A stretch of DNA of 64,000 nt from Clostridiales bacterium (GTDB lineage Bacteria > Bacillota > Clostridia > Oscillospirales > Oscillospiraceae): the NCBI GenBank assembly GCA_025757645.1, contig CP107216.1, positions 1,549,501 to 1,613,500 on the forward strand. Reading direction: 5' to 3'. The position numbers and the translations under genes are program-made. Numbering within the stretch: position 1 is the first letter of the stretch; each line of letters begins with the position of its first letter. This document shows positions 7,219 through 14,541 of the stretch, piece by piece. Under the pieces are notes generated by a model. It was not told the origin of the DNA. It was given only the letters and a program-made list of their open reading frames with translations, and did not search any database.

Positions 7219-8697
7219 ATGGACAATTCTTCAATTTACGCAGACATTGCCGCCCGTACCGGCGGGAATATTTACATCGGCGTTGTCGGCCCGGTACGCA
7301 CCGGGAAATCGACCTTCATCAAACGCTTCATGGAAACGCTCGTGCTTCCGAATATTTCCGATGATTACGTGCGGGAGCGTGCGCGCGACGAGCTGCCGCA
7401 AAGCGGATCCGGCCGGACGATCATGACAGCTGAGCCGAAGTTTGTCCCGGAGGATGCCGTCTCGATCGAGCTGGATGCTTCCGTGCGCGCCTCCGTGCGG
7501 CTGATCGACAGCGTTGGATATATGATCCCCGGCGCAAACGGTCAGTACGAAAACGGGGAAGAGCGTCTGGTCACAACGCCGTGGTACGATCACGAGATCC
7601 CCATGCGCGTGGCGGCGGAAGAGGGAACGCGCAAAGTTATCCGCGAGCACTCGACGATCGGCATTGTCGTCACGACCGACGGCAGCGTGACCGAGCTCGC
7701 GCGGGAGGACTATGCCGCGGCAGAAGCGCGCATCGTTGCAGAGCTGCAGGACATCGGCAAGCCGTTTCTCATCCTGCTCAACACGGCCGATCCGGCGGGG
7801 GAGGCCGCACAGACATTGGCGGCTCAGCTGCGCGAGCAGTACGATGCCGCCTGCCTGCCGGTCAACTGTCTGGAGCTGACGGAGCAGGATATTCTGGAGA
7901 TCCTGCGCTCGGTATTGTATGAATTCCCGGTCACAGAGGCTTGCTTCCGTATGCCGGAGTGGATGGACGTCCTGGCACCCGAAAATGAGACAAAGCAGCA
8001 GCTCTATGCACTGCTGCGCGAACAGATGCCGTCACTGCACCGCCTGCGTGACGCACGGCGCGCGGCGCAAGTGCTCGCAGACAGCGAACTATTGGAAGCG
8101 GCGGACGTGGAAAACGTCTCTGTGGACACCGGGGCCGTTTGTTACGTGCTCACATTTCCGCGCGCGCTGTACTACAGCATCATCAGCGAACAGGCGGGCG
8201 TTTCCCTGCGCAGTGATGGGGAGCTCATCTCGTTTCTGGCGGAAATGGGGCGTATCCAGGCTGACTATCAGCACATCCGCGGCGCACTGGAGGACGTGCG
8301 CAGCAAGGGCTACGGGGTCGTCATGCCGTCGGCCGGTGATCTGCAGCTTGCAGAGCCGGAGATCGTCCGCAAAGGCGGGCGCTACGGCGTCCGGCTCAAG
8401 GCCAGCGCAAAAGCCATTCACATGTTCCAGACTACGATCGAGACAGAGGTCTCGCCGGAGATCGGCGGAGAGAACGCATCGAGCGAGATCCTCGGCTTCC
8501 TGCTGCAGGGCTTTGACGGGGATGTCGAGCAGCTCTGGCAGTCCAATATTTTCGGCAAGCCGATCTACACGATCGCACAGGAGGGCGTGGAGGAAAAGCT
8601 CAGCTGCCTGCCGACGAAAGCGGTCGGAAAGCTCCAGGAAACTTTGCAGCGCGTGGTCAATGAGGGCAGCGGAACACTGATCTGTATTATTTTGTGA
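7219..8697 (+). CDS. spoIVA: stage IV sporulation protein A (spore coat morphogenetic ATPase)
   Basis: A 492-residue full-length SpoIVA, the ATP-hydrolysing protein that polymerises on the outer forespore membrane and forms the basement layer of the spore coat. The P-loop GPVRTGKST lies at about residues 24-32. The following PQSGSGRTIMTAEPKF segment and the long C-terminal region with LGFLLQGFDGD are family-typical. The GAGGAGAGG ribosome binding site precedes ATG 7219. It is the key marker that the host makes endospores. Expression is likely in the mother cell from the sigma-E-type promoter just upstream. Confidence 0.96.
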   Translation: MDNSSIYADIAARTGGNIYIGVVGPVRTGKSTFIKRFMETLVLPNISDDYVRERARDELPQSGSGRTIMTAEPKFVPEDAVSIELDASVRASVRLIDSVGYMIPGANGQYENGEERLVTTPWYDHEIPMRVAAEEGTRKVIREHSTIGIVVTTDGSVTELAREDYAAAEARIVAELQDIGKPFLILLNTADPAGEAAQTLAAQLREQYDAACLPVNCLELTEQDILEILRSVLYEFPVTEACFRMPEWMDVLAPENETKQQLYALLREQMPSLHRLRDARRAAQVLADSELLEAADVENVSVDTGAVCYVLTFPRALYYSIISEQAGVSLRSDGELISFLAEMGRIQADYQHIRGALEDVRSKGYGVVMPSAGDLQLAEPEIVRKGGRYGVRLKASAKAIHMFQTTIETEVSPEIGGENASSEILGFLLQGFDGDVEQLWQSNIFGKPIYTIAQEGVEEKLSCLPTKAVGKLQETLQRVVNEGSGTLICIIL

Positions 8698-8764
8698 CAG
8701 GAGCTCTGTCTGGTGTCCGGGAACCGGCTTGCAGACGCTTTTTTTGAGAATAGCAAATCGTTAT

Positions 8765-8800
8765 AACAGGCATCCGGCGTTTTGCCGGATGCCTGTTTAT
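8765..8800 (+). terminator. terminator after spoIVA
   Basis: AACAGGCATCCGGC at 8765-8778 pairs with GCCGGATGCCTGTT at the 3' side around a short TTTT-type loop and is followed by TTAT. Symmetry suggests it can work in both directions. Confidence 0.75.
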
Positions 8801-8858
8801 GTTGTCCCTGTCCTTGATTTCAGGATTTGTGTCTTGAAATCAAGAATCATGATGATTC

Positions 8859-8887
8859 TTGAATTTGCACTGATGCAATGGTAAACT
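8859..8887 (+). promoter_or_regulatory. promoter-like sequence ahead of the RHS scar
   Basis: TTGAAT at 8859-8864, 17 bp, TAAACT at 8882-8887. The -10 and its left flank (GCAATGG before TAAACT) closely resemble the aminotransferase promoter at 9779-9807. It could be a remnant of a gene start disrupted here. Confidence 0.35.
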
Positions 8888-8891
8888 GTGG

Positions 8892-8972
8892 TCATGGAAG
8901 TCTCTCGAGTTCGTGTATGACGACGGCAACCAGCCGTTCGCCATGATCTACAACGACGGCTCGACCTCTTAA
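8892..8972 (+). pseudogene. RHS/YD-repeat protein remnant
   Basis: In one frame this short stretch reads SWKSLEFVYDDG then NQPFAMIYNDGSTS before TAA at 8970-8972. The pattern FVYD-x-x-G-x-P-x-x-MIYN is characteristic of the terminal YD repeats just before the variable C-terminus of RHS proteins in Clostridia. No start codon, ribosome binding site or further repeat surrounds it, so it looks like a decayed fragment of a larger RHS gene. The surrounding 8800-9090 region holds no other recognisable gene. The identification is by pattern recall only. Confidence 0.5.
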
Positions 8973-9119
8973 TGCAGTCTTCAGGGCTGGCCTTACAAAG
9001 ATCAAAAGGCATCAGGCTAAACGTATGTCTAGTCGTGTAATGCGGAAAGGCTTTTTCTCTCTCGTCGTAGGCGGTGTGCACATGAGTGCATGGCGCGGGA
9101 TTCGCCCATGGTGAACGTG

Positions 9120-9611
9120 ATGCAATATAATATTGATTCAATTATCAGAAGCAAACCAGCATGGATTTTTTATTTACTCTTGATTCAAGCCTTAATTGTA
9201 ATAATGGCGATTAAGGGTATGCAATTTGTTCTAAAAAAAGAAAGCAGTATTTTCGCGTGGAAGATTAAAGACAGGCCAAAGCATTGGAAGACTTACGATT
9301 TGATAGCGAAGGTGATTATAACTGCGGGGTTGGCTTTCTTGGTCATCACTTACACGCTTCCATTTACGCTGGATATTCCACGTCTACTGACGGGAACGGA
9401 AGAGCGTGCGACAGTTATTATTGTAAGCGGGTATGACTACAGTAAAGAGAATGAGGCTGTTTTACCTCCTTTGGTGAGAGTACAAAATGTAGAAGATGAA
9501 ACGGAGTTTAGAGTGTACCTTTTCCATGGTGAGATAGACGCAGGAGAATACATACAAATTGAATATCTTCCGCATTCAAAGCATGCACGAGTAATCCAGA
9601 AAGATGGATAA
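9120..9611 (+). CDS. AT-rich two-segment membrane protein, unknown family
   Basis: An open frame of 163 residues from ATG 9120 (in-frame alternatives are ATG 9090 and ATG 9108). None has a good Shine-Dalgarno sequence. Two hydrophobic segments are visible, FYLLLIQALIVIMAI near residues 16-31 and VIITAGLAFLVITYTLPF near 60-78. A soluble C-terminal half rich in beta-type residues follows (ATVIIVSGYDY, EFRVYLFHG, YIQIEYLP). Base composition is clearly more AT-rich than the host genes on both sides, suggesting acquisition from elsewhere. It follows the RHS remnant directly. RHS loci often carry immunity or orphan genes at their 3' ends, so an orphan immunity-like role is possible but unproven. 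Confidence 0.55.
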   Translation: MQYNIDSIIRSKPAWIFYLLLIQALIVIMAIKGMQFVLKKESSIFAWKIKDRPKHWKTYDLIAKVIITAGLAFLVITYTLPFTLDIPRLLTGTEERATVIIVSGYDYSKENEAVLPPLVRVQNVEDETEFRVYLFHGEIDAGEYIQIEYLPHSKHARVIQKDG

Positions 9612-9778
9612 GTGGTCATTATGATGCGTACAACCGTCAGCACACAACCACAGATCATTATCGTTGTCTGCTGTATCACGCTGCGTCTTTGTGTATATCG
9701 GCGGACGGTGCAGTAGATTTTTTCTCAAACCGGCAAAAATGACGCGGATTCCGGCTGGTGTTTTGTGTAAGGTTTGCG

Positions 9779-9807
9779 TTGTTTTCTTCACAATGCTGTG
9801 GTAAACT
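9779..9807 (+). promoter_or_regulatory. promoter of the aminotransferase gene
   Basis: TTGTTT at 9779-9784, 17 bp spacer, TAAACT at 9802-9807, 36 bases upstream of the start codon. Confidence 0.5.
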
Positions 9808-9842
9808 ATGGGCAAGAATTCTAAAGAAAACGAGGGATGTTT

Positions 9843-11039
9843 ATGAAGGCACTTTCCAAAATTGCTGCCGGCGTGAGCCCGTCCGCAACGCTGGCCGTCA
9901 GCGCTCTGGCCAAGAAGATGAAAGCAGAAGGGAAGGACGTTATCGGCTTCGGCGCCGGTGAGCCCGATTTTGCCACGCCCGACCGCATCAGTTATGCCGG
10001 TGTGCGCGCGATCTGCGACGGAAAAACGCGCTACACCCCGGCGGCCGGCATGATCGAGCTGCGTCAGGCGATCTGTGACCGCGCCAAGGCGGATTACGGT
10101 CTGGAATACGAGCCCACGCAGGCAGTTGTCGCCAGCGGCGCCAAGCATATGGTCTACATTGCGCTGGCCGCTCTGGTCGACCCGGGCGACGAAGTCATCG
10201 TCCCGGCCCCGTACTGGGTCAGCTATTATGAGATGGTGCGCCTGTTCGGCGGTGTGCCTGTGGTCGTCAATGTCAGTGAGGAGCAGGGCTTCCAGCTCAC
10301 GCCGGAGCAGCTCGAGCACGCCATCACAGACAAGACGAAGGCCATCATTCTCAATAACCCCTCCAACCCGACCGGCGCTGTCTATCCGAAAGAGGCGCTC
10401 AAGGCTGTCGCCGATGTCTGCGTCAAGCACGACCTGTATATCATCTCGGATGAGATCTATGATAAGCTCGTCTATGACGGCGTGCCGTTCACCAGCGTCG
10501 CCGCGCTCAGTGACGAGATCAAGGCACACACGATCCTCATCAACGGCGTCTCCAAGACCTATGCCATGACCGGCTGGCGTATCGGCTATTCTCTGTCTCC
10601 GGCGCTGGTGGCCAAGGCTATGACCAATTACCTCAGCCACTCGACCGGTGCACCGGGCACGATGTGCCAGTGTGCGGCCATCGAGGCGCTCTCCGGCCCG
10701 CAGGACGAGGCGGAGCAGATGCGTAAGGTGTTTGAGCAGCGCCGCGACCTGATCGTGCGCCGCATCAACGCCATGCCCGGTGTCAGCTGCCTGAAGCCGA
10801 GCGGCGCGTTCTACGTCATGATGAATCTCGAGCAGATCCTCGGCAAGCAGATCGACGGTCAGGTCATCGGCAGCGGTGATGATTTTGCAAAGCTGCTGCT
10901 GGAAAAGAGCCTGGTCGCGGTCGTGCCGGGCAGCGGCTTCGGCGCACCGAATTTTGTGCGCCTGAGCTATGCGATCTCGACGGAAAACATCGAGACCGGC
11001 ATGGATCGTCTGGAAGGCTTCCTGAAGCAGCTTCAGTAA
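9843..11039 (+). CDS. pyridoxal-phosphate aminotransferase, aspartate aminotransferase type
   Basis: A 398-residue fold-type I aminotransferase of subgroup I-gamma (Ib), the bacterial aspartate aminotransferase group. Visible signatures are GAGEPDFATP near the N-terminus, the aromatic PAPYWVSYYEM segment, NNPSNPTGAVYP, the ISDEIYDKLVYDG segment holding the PLP-ring aspartate, and NGVSKTYAMTGWRIGY containing the Schiff-base lysine. It likely converts aspartate and 2-oxoglutarate to oxaloacetate and glutamate, though substrate range cannot be read from the sequence. GAGGG at 9832-9836 supports ATG 9843 over ATG 9837. It is a single gene between its own promoter and a perfect terminator. Confidence 0.88.
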   Translation: MKALSKIAAGVSPSATLAVSALAKKMKAEGKDVIGFGAGEPDFATPDRISYAGVRAICDGKTRYTPAAGMIELRQAICDRAKADYGLEYEPTQAVVASGAKHMVYIALAALVDPGDEVIVPAPYWVSYYEMVRLFGGVPVVVNVSEEQGFQLTPEQLEHAITDKTKAIILNNPSNPTGAVYPKEALKAVADVCVKHDLYIISDEIYDKLVYDGVPFTSVAALSDEIKAHTILINGVSKTYAMTGWRIGYSLSPALVAKAMTNYLSHSTGAPGTMCQCAAIEALSGPQDEAEQMRKVFEQRRDLIVRRINAMPGVSCLKPSGAFYVMMNLEQILGKQIDGQVIGSGDDFAKLLLEKSLVAVVPGSGFGAPNFVRLSYAISTENIETGMDRLEGFLKQLQ

Positions 11040-11055
11040 CTCACAATATTGAGAG

Positions 11056-11084
11056 GCGCGCGGTTCGACCGCGCGCTTCTTTTT
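11056..11084 (+). terminator. terminator after the aminotransferase gene
   Basis: GCGCGCGGT at 11056-11064 pairs perfectly with ACCGCGCGC at 11068-11076 around TCG and is followed by TTCTTTTT. Confidence 0.9.
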
Positions 11085-11095
11085 CTGTGCTTTGG

Positions 11096-11163
11096 TTGAC
11101 GCGCCGGGCACAAAATGGTATCCTGAGAGCATGTCATAAGCGTCCGTTCCCGCCGCATACCAT
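11096..11163 (+). promoter_or_regulatory. two candidate promoters ahead of the amidase gene
   Basis: A sigma-A-type promoter is TTGACG (11096-11101), 17 bp, TATCCT (11119-11124). Downstream lies a sigma-E-like arrangement: TCATAAG (11134-11140), 15 bp, CATACCAT (11156-11163), matching KMATATT at five of seven and CATACAHT at seven of eight. cwlD in Bacillus is expressed during sporulation, so a sporulation promoter would be reasonable. The sigma-E reading is the weaker of the two. Confidence 0.45.
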
Positions 11164-11182
11164 AGCAAGAGGGGGGAGCGCC

Positions 11183-11917
11183 GTGACAAAGTTACTCTAT
11201 CAGCGGATCCTGGTCGTGCTGCTGGCGTTGATCGTGGTGTTCGGCGGCTGGTTTGCCGCCGACTGGCAGCTCCGGCGCGCGGAAGCAGCCGCAAACTGGA
11301 CCGATCCAAAGCGGGTCCTGATCCTTGACGCCGGTCATGGCGGGGAGGACGGCGGGGCAGTGGCACCAAATGGGACGGTCGAGGCGGATATTAACCTGCA
11401 GATCGCGCTGCGCGCACGCGCGATCGCGGAGCTGACCGGCATTGAAGTCGTCATGACACGCGACAGCCCGGATATTGCATATCCGGACAATGCCACCACG
11501 ATCGCCGAGCGAAAGAAAGCCGACCAGCACCAGCGCGCAGAACTGATCCGAAAAACGGATAACGCCGTGCTCATCAGCATCCACCAGAACTGCTATCCGG
11601 ATCGCAAACCGTCAGGCGCGCAGGTACTGTATGCGGCGAGCGACGGCAGCGAAGCGCTCGGCACACAGATCCATGACAATCTCGTTGCATATCTTGACCC
11701 GCAAAACCGGCGCGTCGCGGCGCCGATCTCGGAGAAGATCTACCTGATGCGGGAAGTGAAATGTCCCGCAGTGCTGGTCGAGTGCGGCTTTTTATCCAAT
11801 GAATCCGAGTGTACAAAGCTCAAGGACGGCGGCTACCAGACCAAACTGGCGGCCGTGATCATCGCGTCCTACTTACAATACCGGCAGTCTCTGCCGCAAA
11901 CAGGAATGGTTACATGA
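11183..11917 (+). CDS. cwlD: N-acetylmuramoyl-L-alanine amidase, CwlD-like
   Basis: A 244-residue Amidase_3 enzyme with an N-terminal signal-anchor (VVLLALIVVFGGWFAADW). The catalytic zinc motifs are ILDAGHGGEDGG (first His), the glutamate in TVEADINLQIA, LISIHQNCYP (second His) and the catalytic glutamate in PAVLVECGFLSN. Size, single domain and lack of cell-wall binding repeats fit CwlD, which removes peptide side chains during muramic-delta-lactam formation in spore cortex. The start is GTG 11183 behind AGAGGGGGGAG. It overlaps radA by four bases (ATGA). A vegetative amidase of the same fold is the alternative. Confidence 0.7.
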   Translation: MTKLLYQRILVVLLALIVVFGGWFAADWQLRRAEAAANWTDPKRVLILDAGHGGEDGGAVAPNGTVEADINLQIALRARAIAELTGIEVVMTRDSPDIAYPDNATTIAERKKADQHQRAELIRKTDNAVLISIHQNCYPDRKPSGAQVLYAASDGSEALGTQIHDNLVAYLDPQNRRVAAPISEKIYLMREVKCPAVLVECGFLSNESECTKLKDGGYQTKLAAVIIASYLQYRQSLPQTGMVT

Positions 11918-13281
11918 AAGCAAAATCGAGTACAAAAACCGTTTTTTATTGCTCCGAATGCGGCAATGAGACGGCAAAATGGATGGGGCAGTGCCCGGCA
12001 TGCGGCGCATGGAACACGCTGGTCGAGGCGCCGAAAGAACCCAAAATGTCTCTCGGCACGCGCGCAAAACGTATCGCACAGCCAAAACTGATCTCGGAAC
12101 TGGACGCCGAGGAAGAACTGCGATTTTCCACCGGGATCGGGGAATTTGACCGCGTGCTCGGCGGCGGCGCCGTGCGCGGCTCGCTGGTTCTGGTCGGCGG
12201 CGCGCCCGGCATTGGCAAATCCACGCTGCTGCTGCAGCTCTGCGGCCGCATCAGCGAGCAGGAAACGATCCTTTACGTCTCCGGCGAAGAGAGCCAGCGC
12301 CAGCTGAAAATGCGCGCGCAGCGCCTCGGCGTTGATCACGGCAGCATCTATGTGCTGGCGGAAACGGACCTGAACACCGTTCTCGCCACGATCGACGACC
12401 TGCAGCCGACCGTCCTGATCGTAGATTCCATTCAGACTATGTACGACGCCGAGACGGCCTCGACGCCCGGCAGCATCAGTCAGGTGCGCGAGTGCACGAT
12501 GCGCATCATGCGCTCGGCCAAGGACAGCGGCTATACGGCATTCGTTGTCGGCCACATCAACAAGGAGGGCAGCATCGCCGGCCCGAAGGTGCTCGAGCAC
12601 ATGGTCGACTGCGTGCTGTACTTCGAGGGCGATCAGAGTATGTCGTACCGCATTTTGCGCGCGGCAAAAAACAGATTCGGGTCAACCAACGAGATCGGCG
12701 TCTTCGAAATGGAAGATTCCGGGCTTCGAGAGGTAACAAACCCATCGGAAATGTTACTGTCCGGACGTCCGACCAACACGCCGGGCACTTGCGTCGTCGG
12801 CGTCATGGAGGGGTCGCGCACGGTGCTGGCCGAGGTGCAGGCTCTAGTCACGCCGTCGGGCTACAGCGGCGCGCGCCGGAACGCCAACGGCATCGACTAT
12901 AACCGCGCCATGCTGCTGCTGGCCGTGCTGGAAAAGCGTGCCGGTTTTTCGCTGTCGAGCTGCGATGCGTACATCAACGTCGTCGGCGGTCTGCGGCTGG
13001 ACGAGCCGGCCACGGATCTGGCGGTCATTCTGGCAATCGCATCGAGCTATAAGGATCTGCCGGTCGGCAGCGATCTGGCCGCCGTCGGTGAGGTCGGCCT
13101 GTCCGGCGAGATCCGCTCCGTGAGCCATTTGAATCAGCGCCTGTCGGAGATCGCACGGCTGGGATTCCGGCGCTGCATCATCCCGGCGCACGTGCGCGAT
13201 GATGTGCAGAAGCAAAACGGCCTGCAGACGATCCCGGTCAAAAACATCCGGGAAGCGCTCAAGGCTGTGTTCGGTGCGTAG
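11914..13281 (+). CDS. radA: DNA repair protein RadA/Sms
   Basis: A 455-residue RadA, a RecA-like helicase that promotes branch migration during recombination. The N-terminal four-cysteine zinc finger is CSECG and CPACGAW. Walker A is GGAPGIGKST. The RadA-specific KNRFGSTNEIG motif lies in the middle, and the C-terminal Lon-like domain contains SGYSGARRNANGIDYNR and GEVGLSGEIR. Start ATG 11914 overlaps the amidase stop, so the two are translationally coupled. Length matches the family. Confidence 0.95.
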   Translation: MKAKSSTKTVFYCSECGNETAKWMGQCPACGAWNTLVEAPKEPKMSLGTRAKRIAQPKLISELDAEEELRFSTGIGEFDRVLGGGAVRGSLVLVGGAPGIGKSTLLLQLCGRISEQETILYVSGEESQRQLKMRAQRLGVDHGSIYVLAETDLNTVLATIDDLQPTVLIVDSIQTMYDAETASTPGSISQVRECTMRIMRSAKDSGYTAFVVGHINKEGSIAGPKVLEHMVDCVLYFEGDQSMSYRILRAAKNRFGSTNEIGVFEMEDSGLREVTNPSEMLLSGRPTNTPGTCVVGVMEGSRTVLAEVQALVTPSGYSGARRNANGIDYNRAMLLLAVLEKRAGFSLSSCDAYINVVGGLRLDEPATDLAVILAIASSYKDLPVGSDLAAVGEVGLSGEIRSVSHLNQRLSEIARLGFRRCIIPAHVRDDVQKQNGLQTIPVKNIREALKAVFGA

Positions 13282-13337
13282 ATCTTTCGATTTCAGCTGC
13301 GAGAAAGCGCACGATGAAAAAATGAGAAAATAGCGCA

Positions 13338-13383
13338 GAAAACAGCCGAAAGACGCTTATCGTGCTTTTCGGCTGTTTTCTCC
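13338..13383 (+). terminator. terminator after radA
   Basis: GAAAACAGCCGAAA at 13338-13351 pairs perfectly with TTTCGGCTGTTTTC at 13367-13380 across a 15-base loop, with a short T/C tract after it. Confidence 0.8.
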
Positions 13384-13390
13384 TCCTCTG

Positions 13391-13420
13391 AATTCGGCAA
13401 AATTTTTATTTTGCCGAATT
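13391..13420 (+). repeat. perfect 13-bp inverted repeat
   Basis: AATTCGGCAAAAT at 13391-13403 and ATTTTGCCGAATT at 13408-13420 flank a TTTT loop. It lies between the radA terminator and the next promoter. It may be a second terminator or an operator. Confidence 0.6.
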
Positions 13421-13438
13421 ATTTGTGGATTTCGTCAA

Positions 13439-13467
13439 TAGACACTGCCCCTTACTTCTGGTATGCT
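13439..13467 (+). promoter_or_regulatory. promoter of the second Xer-type recombinase
   Basis: TAGACA at 13439-13444, 17 bp, TATGCT at 13462-13467. Confidence 0.5.
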
Positions 13468-13492
13468 CTTATTAGAATTTGAGGTGTTGGCT

Positions 13493-14515
13493 ATGGATTA
13501 TTCAGATGCGCCGCAGGTGCTGCGCGACTTTTTGATTTATCACGAAACGATCTGCGGGCATTCCAAGGCGACGGTCGACCAGTATTATCTCGACCTGCGG
13601 ATGTTTCTGCGATTTTTGAAGCTCGACCGCGGGCTCGCGCCGCGCACGGCGGAATTGGACGAGATCTCCATTGCGGATGTGGATCTTTCCTTCCTGCGTG
13701 CCGTAACGCTCACGGAGGTTTACAGTTTTCTGGCCTATCTGTCGCGCGACCGCGTCAGGCAGCCGAATGCGCACGAGCCGGAATACGGCTTGAGCGCCAG
13801 CTCGCGTGCGCGCAAGATCGCCGCGATCCGCAGCTTCTTCAAATACCTGACCGTGAAAGCGAAGCTGCTGGAGGAAAACCCGGTGCAGGATCTCGACTCC
13901 CCGAAGATACCAAAAACCCTCCCCCACTATCTCACACTGGAAGAAAGCAAGCGGCTGCTGTCCGTTGTGGATGGGAAAAACAAGGAGCGCGATTATTGCA
14001 TTCTGTGTATTTTTCTCAACTGCGGTCTGCGTATCTCGGAGCTGGTCGGCTTGAACCTGCAGGATGACCACGGCGACAGCCTGCGCATCCTTGGCAAGGG
14101 CAGCAAAGAGCGTGTTGTCTACCTCAACAACGCCTGCCGCGAGGCGCTCGACCGCTATCTGGCTGTGCGCAGCGAAATCGCGCCGCCGCGCACGACGGCC
14201 ATGTTTCTCTCCAACCGGCGCACGCGCATCAGCTGCGATTCCGTACAGGTCATGGTTAAGAAAAACCTGACCCGTGCGGGACTGGACGCCAGCCAGTATT
14301 CCACGCATAAACTGCGGCATACCGCCGCTACACTGATGCTGCAAAACGGCGTGGATGTGCGCACGCTGCAGGAGGTGCTCGGCCATGAGCACCTGAACAC
14401 CACGCAGATCTACACCCACGTAGACAACGATCAGCTGCGCACGGCTGCAGCGGCAAATCCGCTGGGAGAATTCTCTCCTGACGAGAAAACGGCGAAAAAA
14501 ATCTCCGATTCCTGA
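13493..14515 (+). CDS. xerC: tyrosine recombinase, XerC-type
   Basis: A 340-residue tyrosine recombinase. The N-terminal core-binding domain is longer than in classic XerC (~residues 1-140). The catalytic domain shows CGLRISELVGL (first Arg), HKLRHTAATLML (His-x-x-Arg) and LGHEHLNTTQIYTH (His and Tyr nucleophile). GAGGTG at 13481-13486 supports ATG 13493. It is the likely partner of XerD in dimer resolution, but an orphan integrase-like Xer cannot be excluded because of the extra length. It ends at a terminator shared with the converging gene. Confidence 0.8.
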   Translation: MDYSDAPQVLRDFLIYHETICGHSKATVDQYYLDLRMFLRFLKLDRGLAPRTAELDEISIADVDLSFLRAVTLTEVYSFLAYLSRDRVRQPNAHEPEYGLSASSRARKIAAIRSFFKYLTVKAKLLEENPVQDLDSPKIPKTLPHYLTLEESKRLLSVVDGKNKERDYCILCIFLNCGLRISELVGLNLQDDHGDSLRILGKGSKERVVYLNNACREALDRYLAVRSEIAPPRTTAMFLSNRRTRISCDSVQVMVKKNLTRAGLDASQYSTHKLRHTAATLMLQNGVDVRTLQEVLGHEHLNTTQIYTHVDNDQLRTAAAANPLGEFSPDEKTAKKISDS

Positions 14516-14540
14516 AAACAGGGATCGGAGATTTTGCTTG
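14497..14540 (+). terminator. shared convergent terminator
   Basis: AAAATCTCCGAT near 14497-14508 pairs with ATCGGAGATTTT at 14524-14535 around a 15-base loop. It lies between two genes that point at each other and so can serve both strands. Confidence 0.75.
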
Positions 14541-14541
14541 C

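Noticed and set aside
9576..11369. Minus-strand open frame of 597 codons across the aminotransferase gene
   Set aside because: It overlaps two real plus-strand genes, crosses the strong terminator at 11056-11084 and shows no family signature.
13391..13420. The perfect palindrome after radA as a dif site for the neighbouring Xer-type gene
   Set aside because: dif sites have two 11-bp arms around a 6-bp centre with a conserved core. This one has 13-bp arms, a TTTT loop and no match to the core, and it looks like a terminator or operator.
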